Source: Verrucomicrobiaceae bacterium (GTDB lineage: Bacteria > Verrucomicrobiota > Verrucomicrobiia > Verrucomicrobiales > DEV007). Taken from it: DNA of 58,324 nt. Positions within the stretch are counted from its first letter, which is position 1. Every line of letters starts with the position of its first letter. Of the stretch, positions 45,895 through 54,569 are shown one piece after another. Location of the stretch: assembly GCA_004211885.1 (NCBI GenBank), contig SHBV01000014.1:1-58324 (forward strand), in the 5' to 3' direction. The notes beneath the pieces were generated by a model, which worked only from the letters and a program-made list of their open reading frames with translations, ran no database searches and was not told where the DNA came from. The position numbers and the translations under genes were made by a program.

Positions 45895-47322
45895 ATGAGT
45901 GGTGATATTAGGATTCCATCTGTAGGTGAGTCTGTATCAAGCGGATTGATCGCTCAATGGCATAAGAATAACGGTGATTCTGTTAATATTGGAGAGCTGT
46001 TGCTTACTTTAGATACTGATAAAATCTCAACTGAAATCACTGCTGATTCAGCAGGATCTTTACAGATATTAGTAGCTGAAGGGGAAGAAGTTTCCATAGG
46101 ATCTGTAGTTGGTCGAATTACGAGTGAAAACCTATCTCATCTCCAATCAGGCGTAGAAGACCAGGCAGCTCCCGCCCGATTTGAATCAGATGTGAATGAT
46201 AGAAATCGTACAGGAACGAATTCTGCCTCTCTTAATGAAAAACAAGGGTTACAAGAAAATCAAGGACAGGATGCTTCCGTTGAAGTTGAAGCCATTGTTT
46301 CTCATCAAACGCCTAAACGAGACACAAAAAGAGATCTTAGGTTGGACCGTAAGGCGCCTGTTTCTCCTGTAGTTAATAGGCTAGCAAAAGAAAATGGTGT
46401 GGATTTGTCATTGATCACCGGCAGTGGAAAGAAAGGCGCCATATTAAAAAAAGATGTTCAAGCATTTATCGACACTGGAGGTGAGTCACGTTCTCCAAAA
46501 GTAATTGAGCCTCCAGATGAGCGGTCAATTCGTTCTAACGATTCTGGAATAGGTGCTTTGCCTGATTTAAATATTAAGCCTGTATCACATAAAGACTCTT
46601 CTGGCTCTATTATAGAAGAAGGAGGTCGCATAACTAGACAACCGCTTTCTCCTATCAGGCGAAAGATAGCTACTCATCTCGTATCTGCTCAGCAGAATGC
46701 AGCAATTTTGAGCACTTTTAATGAGTGTGACATGTCGTCTGTGATGCAATTACGCAAAGAATTACAGGAAGATTTTATTGAGAAATACGGAGTAAAAATT
46801 GGGTTCATGTCAATTTTTATAAAAGCAGTGGTCGATGCATTAAAGGAAGTCGAGCAAATTAATGCACGCATCGATGGAACGGATCTTATTCGTAATCATT
46901 TCTTTGATATAGGAGTAGCAGTGGGGAGCGAAAAGGGGCTCGTAGTACCAGTTATTCGGGATTGTGATAATAAGAGTTTTGCGGAAATTGAGAAAGACAT
47001 TACCGAATACGCATCTCGGGCCAATCAGGGGAAGTTAGAAATTGCTGATTTACAGGGTGGCGTTTTTACAATTTCTAATGGTGGAATATATGGTTCAATG
47101 CTGTCTACTCCAATCATAAACCCTCCACAATCAGCCATTCTTGGGATGCATAATATCATTGAGCGACCAGTGGCCGTTGAAGGAAAGGTTGTTATTAGGC
47201 CGATGATGTATTTAGCGCTTAGCTATGATCACCGAATAGTTGATGGTAAAGAAGCGGTTACTTTTCTAAGGAGAGTCAAAGATTGCGTGGAAAACCCAGC
47301 AAGATTGCTCGTTGGGGCTTGA
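45895..47322 (+). CDS. sucB: Dihydrolipoyl succinyltransferase (2-oxoglutarate dehydrogenase E2)
   Basis: 475 residues with one lipoyl domain (Lys43 in [10 protein letters not shown]), a polar linker, a peripheral-subunit-binding domain ([22 protein letters not shown]) and the acyltransferase core, ending with the catalytic [16 protein letters not shown]. Transfers succinyl from the lipoyl arm to CoA. The substrate is inferred from its sucA neighbour. A hairpin with a T-run lies 180 bp downstream. Confidence 0.95.
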   Translation: MSGDIRIPSVGESVSSGLIAQWHKNNGDSVNIGELLLTLDTDKISTEITADSAGSLQILVAEGEEVSIGSVVGRITSENLSHLQSGVEDQAAPARFESDVNDRNRTGTNSASLNEKQGLQENQGQDASVEVEAIVSHQTPKRDTKRDLRLDRKAPVSPVVNRLAKENGVDLSLITGSGKKGAILKKDVQAFIDTGGESRSPKVIEPPDERSIRSNDSGIGALPDLNIKPVSHKDSSGSIIEEGGRITRQPLSPIRRKIATHLVSAQQNAAILSTFNECDMSSVMQLRKELQEDFIEKYGVKIGFMSIFIKAVVDALKEVEQINARIDGTDLIRNHFFDIGVAVGSEKGLVVPVIRDCDNKSFAEIEKDITEYASRANQGKLEIADLQGGVFTISNGGIYGSMLSTPIINPPQSAILGMHNIIERPVAVEGKVVIRPMMYLALSYDHRIVDGKEAVTFLRRVKDCVENPARLLVGA

Positions 47323-47502
47323 GTCTAAAAAAATAATCCCATTATTTTTCTTACAAATTTTTGTGAGAAATAAGATATTTGGGCAATTCATATGGCAAAT
47401 ACTTTGATAAAAATGAGGTTTTTAGGTTGTGTTTAGACTTTTGCTTCATTTAAGAAAGTAGAATTCGGAAATCCAATTCATTGAGTATTTCCAAAATATA
47501 TG

Positions 47503-47541
47503 GGTCGGCAGTAACGTGGGGTTTTCTGTCGGCCTTTTTTT
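47503..47541 (+). terminator. Intrinsic terminator or attenuator between sucB and the metal permease gene
   Basis: GGTCGGCAG (47503-47511) pairs with CTGTCGGCC (47526-47534) over nine pairs including two G-U, with a 14-nt loop, followed by TTTTTTTATTT. It lies 180 bp after the sucB stop and 19 bp before the possible GTG start of the permease. Position fits either a late sucAB terminator or a leader attenuator for the permease. Confidence 0.65.
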
Positions 47542-47616
47542 ATTTATTTCTTTGCTTTTGTGAGAACGTGTCTTGCGCTATTGAGAAATGAGCCCACACT
47601 TGCATTTTTAAAAATA

Positions 47617-48576
47617 ATGCCTTTTACCGAACCCAGTCAAATTGGCGATTTATATTTTGCCTTCCTTGCTATTCTTTTCGAAGGAGCACCATACATCCTT
47701 TTGGGAACTATTATCTCAGGCTTTATCGATGCTTACCTCCCGTCAAATATCATGGATCGATTTTTACCAAAGAATCGATATGCCGCTATAGCTCTTTCTG
47801 GGTTATTAGGGGCAATATTTCCTGTATGTGAATGTGCTATTGTGCCGGTAATCAGACGCCTAGTGCAGAAAGGCCTTCCCGTTTCCTGTGCTATTACATA
47901 TATGCTTTCTGCTCCAATTGTGAATCCGATAGTGGCCGTAAGTACATTTTCGGCTTTCGGTGGGGAGTTTCATGATATTCATGCAGGTGATGCACTGAAT
48001 TTGACTTTATCACGTATAGGCTTTGCCTATTTGATTACAGTATTTGTTGGAATTGCCGTTCATCAATTTTCAATAAAAAGCATACTTCGCAATAACCTAC
48101 TAAAGAAAATAGAGGCAGATGCGCAAACTAAGAAATCGGGTGCAGTTCTTTCTAAGAATAAGGAAACTCCGGACCGACTATTAATTGCGATTCGTAGCAC
48201 TGCTCGCGATTTCTTAGATGTAGGAATGTATTTCGTTATAGGTGTAATGATAACGGCTCTTTACAGGACACAAATTGATCAAGGGCTAGTGGATAATTTC
48301 GCTTCGTCTGATTGGGTTGGAATTCCCGTAATGATGATTCTTGCTTTTGTTTTGTCACTCTGCAGTACCTCTGATGCATTTATTGCTTCTCAAATGTTAA
48401 GTTTTTCGTCAGCAGCAAAGCTCGCATTCTTAACTTATGGCCCGATGATGGATGTGAAATTAGTCTTCATGTATAGTTCCGTTTTTAAACCTAAATTTGT
48501 TCTAATTTTGGCAGTTGGACTTTTTGTTATAATTGGATTTGTTTTTATTCAATTGGGGAGCCTTAATTTTTTCTAA
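47617..48576 (+). CDS. Permease of the DUF318/UPF0718 family (SO_0444-type)
   Basis: About 319 residues from ATG 47617; GTG 47560 would add 19 less hydrophobic residues. The family motifs are strong: EGAPYILLGTIISGFIDAYLP, GAIFPVCECAIVPVIRRLVQKGLP with its Cys-x-Cys pair, and YMLSAPIVNPIVAVSTF; a second half repeats the theme with SLCSTSDAFIASQM. Relatives include metal efflux permeases (Zn/Cu), but many are only called predicted permeases. Followed 26 bp later by the usual DUF1980 partner, here with a His-Asp tract, which supports a metal role. Confidence 0.88.
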   Translation: MPFTEPSQIGDLYFAFLAILFEGAPYILLGTIISGFIDAYLPSNIMDRFLPKNRYAAIALSGLLGAIFPVCECAIVPVIRRLVQKGLPVSCAITYMLSAPIVNPIVAVSTFSAFGGEFHDIHAGDALNLTLSRIGFAYLITVFVGIAVHQFSIKSILRNNLLKKIEADAQTKKSGAVLSKNKETPDRLLIAIRSTARDFLDVGMYFVIGVMITALYRTQIDQGLVDNFASSDWVGIPVMMILAFVLSLCSTSDAFIASQMLSFSSAAKLAFLTYGPMMDVKLVFMYSSVFKPKFVLILAVGLFVIIGFVFIQLGSLNFF

Positions 48577-48602
48577 AATCTTAAATAATTATAACATTTT
48601 TA

Positions 48603-49562
48603 ATGTCTCAGCGTTTCATTATTATTCTACAGTCCACTGTTCTTTTTGTTTTTGGGGCGATTTTCATCTGGTTTTATATCTATGGGCGCATCGGAAAATA
48701 TCTAACCAGTGCTGGAAGTTTTCAGACTCAGGCTTTGTTGGCAGGCTTGTTTTTATGCGTAATTAGTGCCTTTCTTTTACTGACATCTTCTAAGAGTGTT
48801 TCCTGTTCCCATGACCATGACCATGACCATGACCATGACCACGACCATGACCACGATCATGACCACGATCATGACCACGATCATTCAGAAATAACAGTAG
48901 GAGGGATGTTGTTAACTTCTATGATTGTTCTAGTTCCTGTAATAATCTCTGCTTTATATACTCCTGATGCATACAGCCAACATTGGGTTCGGAACAACAG
49001 CTCTGGTTGGGATAAAGGGGTAATAGGTGAAACTCCTGAAGCTTTTAACCTCAAAAAACAAGTTAATGATAAGCAGTCCACTAAAATTGAAGGAGAATTA
49101 AACGAGGCCAAAAGCAATTCAGTCGCTGATGCTGCGGGGTGGGGCCCCTATACAATTGACGACCTTAAGCAACAAGTTGATCAGAACAAAGACGGTGAAT
49201 TTTTAATGGATGTGATTAGTATTTTTTATACCGGCGGTGACGAAGAGGTTCAAGGGGTTGTCAAAGGACTGCCAGTAGAAACTATGGGGCAGGTTATGCC
49301 TGAAACGAACCGTAATAGCGAAGGCAAAAGAATTAGAATTTTCAGATTAATGATGAATTGTTGTATTGCTGATGCAAGGCCGGTTTCGATTCCTGTAGAA
49401 TTTTCAGAAGACGTTCCCGGCTACAAAGAAATGGGATGGTATAAGATCCATGGGTTCATGGATTATGAAAAATGGGATGAATTCACAATTCCAGTCTTAA
49501 AAGCAAATAAGATGATTCCTACAGAAGAACCTCCTCAGTCAGCTTTTGGGCAAAGGCAATAA
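48603..49562 (+). CDS. TIGR03943/DUF1980 partner of the permease, with His-Asp tract
   Basis: 319 residues: two N-terminal membrane helices (IIILQSTVLFVFGAIFIWFYI, LLAGLFLCVISAFLLLTSS), then a tract of 12 His-Asp pairs plus a closing His after SCS, a further hydrophobic helix (MLLTSMIVLVPVIISALY), and the C-terminal DUF1980 domain with ISIFYTGGDEEVQG and RLMMNCCIADARPVSIPVEF (Cys-Cys pair). DUF318/DUF1980 pairs are known from many bacteria. The tract is likely to bind divalent metal. Likely co-transcribed with the permease. Confidence 0.9.
   Translation: MSQRFIIILQSTVLFVFGAIFIWFYIYGRIGKYLTSAGSFQTQALLAGLFLCVISAFLLLTSSKSVSCSHDHDHDHDHDHDHDHDHDHDHDHDHSEITVGGMLLTSMIVLVPVIISALYTPDAYSQHWVRNNSSGWDKGVIGETPEAFNLKKQVNDKQSTKIEGELNEAKSNSVADAAGWGPYTIDDLKQQVDQNKDGEFLMDVISIFYTGGDEEVQGVVKGLPVETMGQVMPETNRNSEGKRIRIFRLMMNCCIADARPVSIPVEFSEDVPGYKEMGWYKIHGFMDYEKWDEFTIPVLKANKMIPTEEPPQSAFGQRQ
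48810..48884 (+). repeat. Hexanucleotide repeat coding a His-Asp tract
   Basis: Twelve in-frame CAY-GAY units from 48810 plus a final CAT at 48882-48884. The first five are identical CATGAC; later copies alternate CAC/CAT and GAC/GAT. Copy number can change by slippage without a frameshift. Confidence 0.95.
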
Positions 49563-49573
49563 CCGAAATACAT

Positions 49574-49593
49574 TTACCGCTTAAGCGGTAAAT
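49574..49593. terminator. 20-bp perfect palindrome between convergent genes
   Basis: TTTACCGCTTAAGCGGTAAA, found between the stops of the DUF1980 gene (plus) and pnp (minus). It forms a hairpin with an 8-bp stem around a TTAA core; no T-run follows on either strand, so it could be a factor-assisted stop, an mRNA 3' end stabiliser or an operator. Confidence 0.5.
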
Positions 49594-49625
49594 AATTTCA
49601 ATTAATTACTATTTACGATCTGATT

Positions 49626-51875
49626 TTATCTCCGATCGTCATTACGTCTTCCCCGGTTTCCTCCTCGTCTGTTTCTTTTGTCGCCGTCACTAGGGCTCCA
49701 TTCTTTCCCGTTATTTTCTTCACGTCTTGTTGAAGCTTTTTCTCGTAGCGCGTCATCAAGGTGTTCTTCGCCTCTTTCTGCCATTGCAGCTTGGCGACTC
49801 ATCTTTACTCGTCCTTTGTCATCTATGCCGATACATTTCGCATAAATAACATCACCGACATTAACGACATCTTCTACTTTTTCTACTCTGAAGTCTGCAA
49901 GCTCCGATATATGAATCATCCCATCCTGGCCTGGCAGGACTTCCATGAATGCCCCGAAATTAGTTGTTGATACAACTTTACCTTGATAAATTTTATCAAT
50001 TACTATTTCAGCTGTAATATTTTCAACCATTTCTAAAGCCCGATCTAGACTTTCTTTTTTAATTGCATAAATGCGCACAGTGCCGTCGTCTTCTATGTTA
50101 ATTTCAGCACCTGTCTCGGCTTGAATCCCTTTTATAATTTTTCCACCAGGCCCAATTACGTTACCAATCTTTTCAGGATTTATTTTTATTGATTCAATTC
50201 TTGGTGCATGAGGGCTCAGTTCTGATGGGTCATTGATTGCGGAAGCCATCACTTCGAGAACTTTCTTTCGTGCTTCAGCTGCTTGATGAATTGCTTCATT
50301 AAGAATTGTAATTGGTAACCCAGTCAACTTGAGGTCGAGTTGGAATCCGGTCACCCCTTCGCAGGTGCCGCACAATTTAAAGTCCATATCGCCGAAAAAG
50401 TCTTCAGAGCCAATTATATCAAGTAGACGCTTGTATTCTTTAATTTCCCCACTTTCATCTATTTCAGTTACAAGGCCAACTGATATGCCTGCGACTGGAC
50501 GCTTAATGGGAACGCCAGCGTCTAGAAGAGCCATAGTTCCGGCACATACTGAGGCCATAGATGTTGATCCATTGGATTCCATGACTTCTGATGTGACTCT
50601 GATGGCATAAGGGAATTGATCCTGATCAGGTAGAGAAGGTTTAATGGATTTCTCGGCTAGTGCTCCGTGTCCGATTTCGCGTCGATTAAGCCCTCCCATT
50701 CGGCCAGTTTCTCCTACTGAGAAAGGTGGGAAATGGTAATGTAAGAGAAAGCTTTTTTCCTCTTCTCCTCCAGTATAGGCATCAATAAATTGGGCTTCAT
50801 CTGCCGGAGCTAAAGTGCAAAGTCCAAGGGCTTGAGTTTCTCCGCGTGCGAACAGTGCGGATCCATGGGATCTTGGCATAAGATCTACTTCAGCGCTAAG
50901 TGGTCGCAATTCATCTATTTGACGACCATCGGCTCTAATGCCTTTTTCAAGAATTGTCTTTCGAAAGGCTTTCTTTTGTAGGAAGTCAAATGCCTGATCA
51001 ATAGCAAAATCACTAGCATCTTCATATTTTTCATTAATAGCATTAGTGACTTCTTCTCTTAAAGCGTCAACGGCTTTTCCTCTTTCAACTTTAGAAGGTT
51101 GATAGATAGCATCTTCAATACGGTCTCCTGCCACTGAATAAGCTATTTCAAGCATTTCATCTTTTACTTCAAGAAGAGGAGGATCCCGTTTGGTTTTACC
51201 AACCCGTTCTGCTAAATCTTTTTGTGCCTGGACGAGTTGAGTGACATAGCCTTGAGCAAATTCTAATGCCTGACAGAAAAGATCTTCAGGTAATTCTTCG
51301 GCCGCCCCTTCAATCATAACTACTTCACTCTCGTTACCTGCATAAACAAGATCCAAAAGTGAGTTTTCCATTTCACTGTGGGTAGGATTAATGACAAATT
51401 TTTCGTCTACATATCCTACTCTCACTGCACCTATTGGCCCTGCAAAAGGAATGTCTGAAAGGCAAAGAGCACAAGACGCTCCATTCATACTAAGTACGTC
51501 TGAATCATTTTCACCGTCTGCACTAAGCAGAAGTGCTACAATTTGCGTGTCATAAAGATACCCTTTTGGGAAAAGTGGTCTCAGTGGTCTATCTGTCATT
51601 CTGCAGGTCAGGATTTCTTTTTCTGTTGGCCTGCCCTCTCTTTTAAAGTATCCACCTGGGAACCGACCCGCTGCAGCAGCTTTTTCTTTATATTCAACAG
51701 ATAAAGGGAACCAACTTTGCCCTTCTCTCATTTTTGTTTGAGAAACGGCCGTTACCATAACAGTTGTTTCTCCACAAGTTATTGTGCATGCACCATCTGC
51801 GAGGCGGCCCATTTTTCCGGTTTCAATGATAATTTCTTTGCCGTCGAGATTGACGGTTATATTTTCAGTGCTCAT
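49626..51875 (-). CDS. pnp: Polynucleotide phosphorylase
   Basis: 3'-5' phosphorolytic exoribonuclease. 749 residues with two RNase PH-type domains (GQSWFPLSVEYKEKAAAAGR, then GETQALGLCTLAPADEAQF and HYHFPPFSVGETGRMGGLNR), a KH domain (IESIKINPEKIGNVIGPGGK) and an S1 domain (GKVVSTTNFGAFMEVLPGQD, DGMIHISELADF). The C-terminus is a basic, Arg/Gly-rich tail. It follows rpsO, as in many bacteria, with a hairpin in the gap. Confidence 0.97.
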   Translation of the reverse strand: MSTENITVNLDGKEIIIETGKMGRLADGACTITCGETTVMVTAVSQTKMREGQSWFPLSVEYKEKAAAAGRFPGGYFKREGRPTEKEILTCRMTDRPLRPLFPKGYLYDTQIVALLLSADGENDSDVLSMNGASCALCLSDIPFAGPIGAVRVGYVDEKFVINPTHSEMENSLLDLVYAGNESEVVMIEGAAEELPEDLFCQALEFAQGYVTQLVQAQKDLAERVGKTKRDPPLLEVKDEMLEIAYSVAGDRIEDAIYQPSKVERGKAVDALREEVTNAINEKYEDASDFAIDQAFDFLQKKAFRKTILEKGIRADGRQIDELRPLSAEVDLMPRSHGSALFARGETQALGLCTLAPADEAQFIDAYTGGEEEKSFLLHYHFPPFSVGETGRMGGLNRREIGHGALAEKSIKPSLPDQDQFPYAIRVTSEVMESNGSTSMASVCAGTMALLDAGVPIKRPVAGISVGLVTEIDESGEIKEYKRLLDIIGSEDFFGDMDFKLCGTCEGVTGFQLDLKLTGLPITILNEAIHQAAEARKKVLEVMASAINDPSELSPHAPRIESIKINPEKIGNVIGPGGKIIKGIQAETGAEINIEDDGTVRIYAIKKESLDRALEMVENITAEIVIDKIYQGKVVSTTNFGAFMEVLPGQDGMIHISELADFRVEKVEDVVNVGDVIYAKCIGIDDKGRVKMSRQAAMAERGEEHLDDALREKASTRREENNGKEWSPSDGDKRNRRGGNRGRRNDDRR

Positions 51876-52027
51876 CTATTTTTTCTAGAGTGTAGTAGCT
51901 TATATAGGTTGCTACTCATTGTGGTTTTTGCTTGTCGGGTTCTTTCAAATTTACTCCCGATCATGTGTTATTAATAAATTCGGATCTAGTATAATGAAAT
52001 AGATCTCAGTTTTGATTTTTGAACATT

Positions 52028-52046
52028 AATCACTCAGTGAGTGATT
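52028..52046 (-). promoter_or_regulatory. Hairpin in the rpsO-pnp gap
   Basis: AATCACTC (52028-52035) pairs perfectly with GAGTGATT (52039-52046) around a 3-nt loop. On the minus transcript it lies between rpsO and pnp and no T-run follows, so it is not a clear intrinsic terminator. In E. coli the pnp leader has an RNase III-cut hairpin used in autoregulation; a similar role here is inference. Confidence 0.5.
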
Positions 52047-52079
52047 TTTAAAGAGATCTAAAAAACAATCTATAGAACT

Positions 52080-52337
52080 TTATCGGCGAAGTTTTAGGCC
52101 TTTTAATATGTTCTGATAGCGGTCAACGTTTTTTCTTTTCAGGTAGTCTAAAAGCTTACGGCGTCTGGCCACAAGTTTAAGTAATCCCTTACGAGTTGAG
52201 AAATCCTTTTTGTGTGCGCTTAGATGCTCAGTAAGATGATTAATCCTTGAAGTGAGCTGCGCTACTTGAATATCAGCGCTTCCAGTATCCTTTTCATGGA
52301 GCTGGAAATTATTTGTTTCTGTTACTGCTTCCGTCAT
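52080..52337 (-). CDS. rpsO: Ribosomal protein S15
   Basis: 85 residues (usual 89). The conserved body is clear: [58 protein letters not shown] and the end GLKLRR. Binds 16S rRNA helix 20-22 and bridges the 30S platform. The N-terminus is shifted ([20 protein letters not shown]). Preceded by a structured leader and followed by pnp on the minus strand. Confidence 0.97.
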   Translation of the reverse strand: MTEAVTETNNFQLHEKDTGSADIQVAQLTSRINHLTEHLSAHKKDFSTRKGLLKLVARRRKLLDYLKRKNVDRYQNILKGLKLRR

Positions 52338-52348
52338 TCTTTATCCAT

Positions 52349-52377
52349 CTAAAGATTCTCCACCTTGGAGGCTTTAG
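52349..52377 (-). promoter_or_regulatory. rpsO leader: nested stems next to the start codon
   Basis: On the minus transcript CTAAAG (52377-52372) pairs with CTTTAG (52354-52349), enclosing CTCCA/TGGAG (52370-52366 with 52362-52358) with a 3-nt loop. The structure ends 11 nt before the rpsO ATG, next to GGATAAAGA. S15 represses its own mRNA through differing leader folds in several phyla; this is a candidate for such a site, by position. Confidence 0.5.
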
Positions 52378-52387
52378 TTTTGTTATT

Positions 52388-52406
52388 GTTATGCCTTATG
52401 CATAAC
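52388..52406 (-). promoter_or_regulatory. Second hairpin upstream of rpsO
   Basis: GTTATGC (52388-52394) and GCATAAC (52400-52406) form a perfect 7-bp stem with a 5-nt loop, 11 bp upstream of the nested stems. It could be part of the leader RNA or an operator. No clear promoter is seen further upstream. Confidence 0.4.
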
Positions 52407-52549
52407 GGTTTATTATCTTTATTATTTTTATTAGGGCGCTACAAAATCATAAACTCAGCAAATTTCAACTCATTTTACAGATCATATTTGAAGGTATGCT
52501 AAGATTCCATTTATTCATTTAATTGAATATTATAGAAAACTTAAGCAAA

Positions 52550-53713
52550 TTACAATTTTCTTAGTCTATTGTATTCTTCTAGTACGTATCGATCAGTCAT
52601 GCCTGAAATGTAATCGCAGATGGTGCGTTTTAGACCCTCAGAATTGATTCTTTTTGCGCTTTCATCGCCAATCATCTTGGGATTTTGTTCGTAAAATGAA
52701 AAAACATCGGCAATTAGGTTCCCGCCCCTTAGATTGGGCATTGCAACTGCTTCGTGGTGATAAAGATTCTCATATAAGAATTGTTTTAGTTGCTGATTAT
52801 CTTTTTGGGCTTCTTTGCTGTGCCTTATAACTATTTCAGGATGTCTCCTGATTTCATCACTGGAATCAAATTTGAAATTTTGGATATATTCTGAAGTGGC
52901 TGATATTAAATCAGCGACTTGCTGATCAATTAGTGTGCGAATGATATATGAGCGTCGCTTTTTTCCTTTTAACCTTGGATAATTTTCGTCAACGGACTTG
53001 GAGCATTGTAGCCATAGCGTTACTTCATTAAGTTGCTTTTCATGAATAAGCTTGTGATCCAATCCATCGTCAAGGTCATGCGAATAGTAAGTTATCTCGT
53101 CAGCTATATTAGCGATTTGTGCTTCGATTGATGGATTAGAAAATCTTTCTTCTTTTTTATTTTCATATGAGAAGCGATAATAGCCTTTGTCATGCTTGCG
53201 CAATCCTTCAAGAACTTCATATGACAAATTGAGGCCATCAAAGTTTGGATATAACGATTCTAATAATTCTACTACCCTGAGACTTTGAATATTGTGTTCG
53301 AAGCCACCATCCTTTAACATCAGTTGATTTAGTTTTTTTTCTCCGGTATGACCGAAAGGTGGGTGGCCGAGGTCGTGAGCCAAGGCAATTGCTTCTGCAA
53401 GGTCTTGGTTAACCCCAAGTGCACATGCAATGGTTCGACTAACTGAAGCGACTTCGATTGTATGAGTCAATCGGGTTCTAAGATGATCGCCAGTGCCATT
53501 GAGAAATACCTGAGTTTTATACTCTAAGCGCCGGAAAGCTCGCGAATGTATAATTCTAGCCCTATCCCTTTGAAAGGCAGTTCTGTAAGGATGAGGTGTT
53601 TCTGGATATTTTCTGCCGGCGCTTTCAGAATTGTATTGGCCGAATTGAGAAAGATTTTTAAGTTCTTCGTTTTCAATCCGCAAACGAGTTTTTAACAGCT
53701 GATTACCCGTCAT
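52550..53713 (-). CDS. dgt: Deoxyguanosinetriphosphate triphosphohydrolase-like protein
   Basis: 387 residues of the HD-domain dNTPase family. N-terminal YPETPHPYRTAFQRDRARIIHSRAFRRLEYKTQVF leads (in short parts) to the metal motifs: RLTHTIEVASVSRTIA with H, and AHDLGHPPFGHTGEKKLN with the HD pair; EITYYSHDLDDGLDH provides the third metal-site Asp. Degrades dNTPs to nucleosides and triphosphate. Its start overlaps the small upstream membrane-protein gene by 11 bp. Confidence 0.93.
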   Translation of the reverse strand: MTGNQLLKTRLRIENEELKNLSQFGQYNSESAGRKYPETPHPYRTAFQRDRARIIHSRAFRRLEYKTQVFLNGTGDHLRTRLTHTIEVASVSRTIACALGVNQDLAEAIALAHDLGHPPFGHTGEKKLNQLMLKDGGFEHNIQSLRVVELLESLYPNFDGLNLSYEVLEGLRKHDKGYYRFSYENKKEERFSNPSIEAQIANIADEITYYSHDLDDGLDHKLIHEKQLNEVTLWLQCSKSVDENYPRLKGKKRRSYIIRTLIDQQVADLISATSEYIQNFKFDSSDEIRRHPEIVIRHSKEAQKDNQQLKQFLYENLYHHEAVAMPNLRGGNLIADVFSFYEQNPKMIGDESAKRINSEGLKRTICDYISGMTDRYVLEEYNRLRKL

Positions 53714-54029
53714 TCTTTTTTTTGGAGACCTCTTTTTTTATTTCCCCTAGCATTTTTTGTAATTCAATATCCTTTAGATCTTTGATGTCTTTTTTTGTAA
53801 TTAAAAGATCATAAGTTGCCATCATTAACATTAAGGTTGTGAGGGCCAAGGAGAAGAGCCAGTAAAGCGAAAAAATAAATGGGTGCTGTTCGAGGAAATT
53901 GCTTAAAAAAATAAAACCCAATGAAATAAACAGTAATGTAGCTATTGAGAATATGAAGAGCATTTTCCGGCGTGCTCTTTTATTGTGAAGGATTGTTAAA
54001 AAGAGGGTAACTATTGTTTGCCAGAGCAT
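53703..54029 (-). CDS. Small membrane protein of unknown function
   Basis: 108 residues, not recognised. Two to three hydrophobic segments (MLFIFSIATLLFISLGFIFL, HPFIFSLYWLFSLALTTLMLMMATYD) with a basic KRARRK turn before them, then a charged helical tail (KKDIKDLKDIELQKMLGEIK). The overlap with dgt suggests co-expression; no function is inferred. Confidence 0.6.
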   Translation of the reverse strand: MLWQTIVTLFLTILHNKRARRKMLFIFSIATLLFISLGFIFLSNFLEQHPFIFSLYWLFSLALTTLMLMMATYDLLITKKDIKDLKDIELQKMLGEIKKEVSKKKNDG

Positions 54030-54110
54030 CGATTTAGATAAAATAATCTCATGGAATCATCTAAGTCTGCATGAGATCTAATGGTCATTTCAAAATAACT
54101 ACTTGATTCA

Positions 54111-54551
54111 TCAGATTGTTTTTTTGCTTAATTTTTCTGCTACACTTAAAATAGATTCTTTTAGCGAATTTGGGGAGATTGCAAGTGCTCCGAAGGATGA
54201 GCAGGTGTCTAATACGGCCTTGTCGCGTGAAGCGATTGTGATTTTTTTCTTTCTCCCATACTTCCCAACCAACCGTTCTATTATTTGGTCAGCTGACACC
54301 CCTTTTTTGGAGAAGAAAACTTGGATGCCATCTTGTTCGTAATGGCTTTCTGTTTTAGTTCCCTTTCCGTCAAATACGATAATTACTCTTTCGCCAGTGC
54401 AGTCTTGGTAACTAGTCATCTTGCGAATGAGTTCCTCTCGCGCTGCAAGCTGGCTATTATCATGAAGAGCACGCAAATTCTTCCAAGCGAAAATGATGCT
54501 ATGTCCATCAATGATGAGATAAGGAATGTGTTCCTTATTCAACTCATTCAT
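54111..54551 (-). CDS. NYN (PIN-like) domain protein, YacP/Rae1 family
   Basis: 146 residues. Acidic catalytic-type motifs include YLIIDGHSIIFAWKN near the N-terminus and RVIIVFDGKGT, followed by VFFSKKGVSADQIIERL and ITIASRDKAVLDTCSSFGA. The Bacillus member Rae1 is a ribosome-associated mRNA endonuclease; nuclease activity here is inferred. Between the small membrane protein and the Ala/Lys-rich gene, all on the minus strand. Confidence 0.85.
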   Translation of the reverse strand: MNELNKEHIPYLIIDGHSIIFAWKNLRALHDNSQLAAREELIRKMTSYQDCTGERVIIVFDGKGTKTESHYEQDGIQVFFSKKGVSADQIIERLVGKYGRKKKITIASRDKAVLDTCSSFGALAISPNSLKESILSVAEKLSKKTI

Positions 54552-54569
54552 TTGATAATGAATTCTAAG

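Noticed and set aside
48810..48884. CRISPR-like or regulatory repeat
   Set aside because: Repeats are 6 bp without spacers and in frame in a coding gene; they encode His-Asp.
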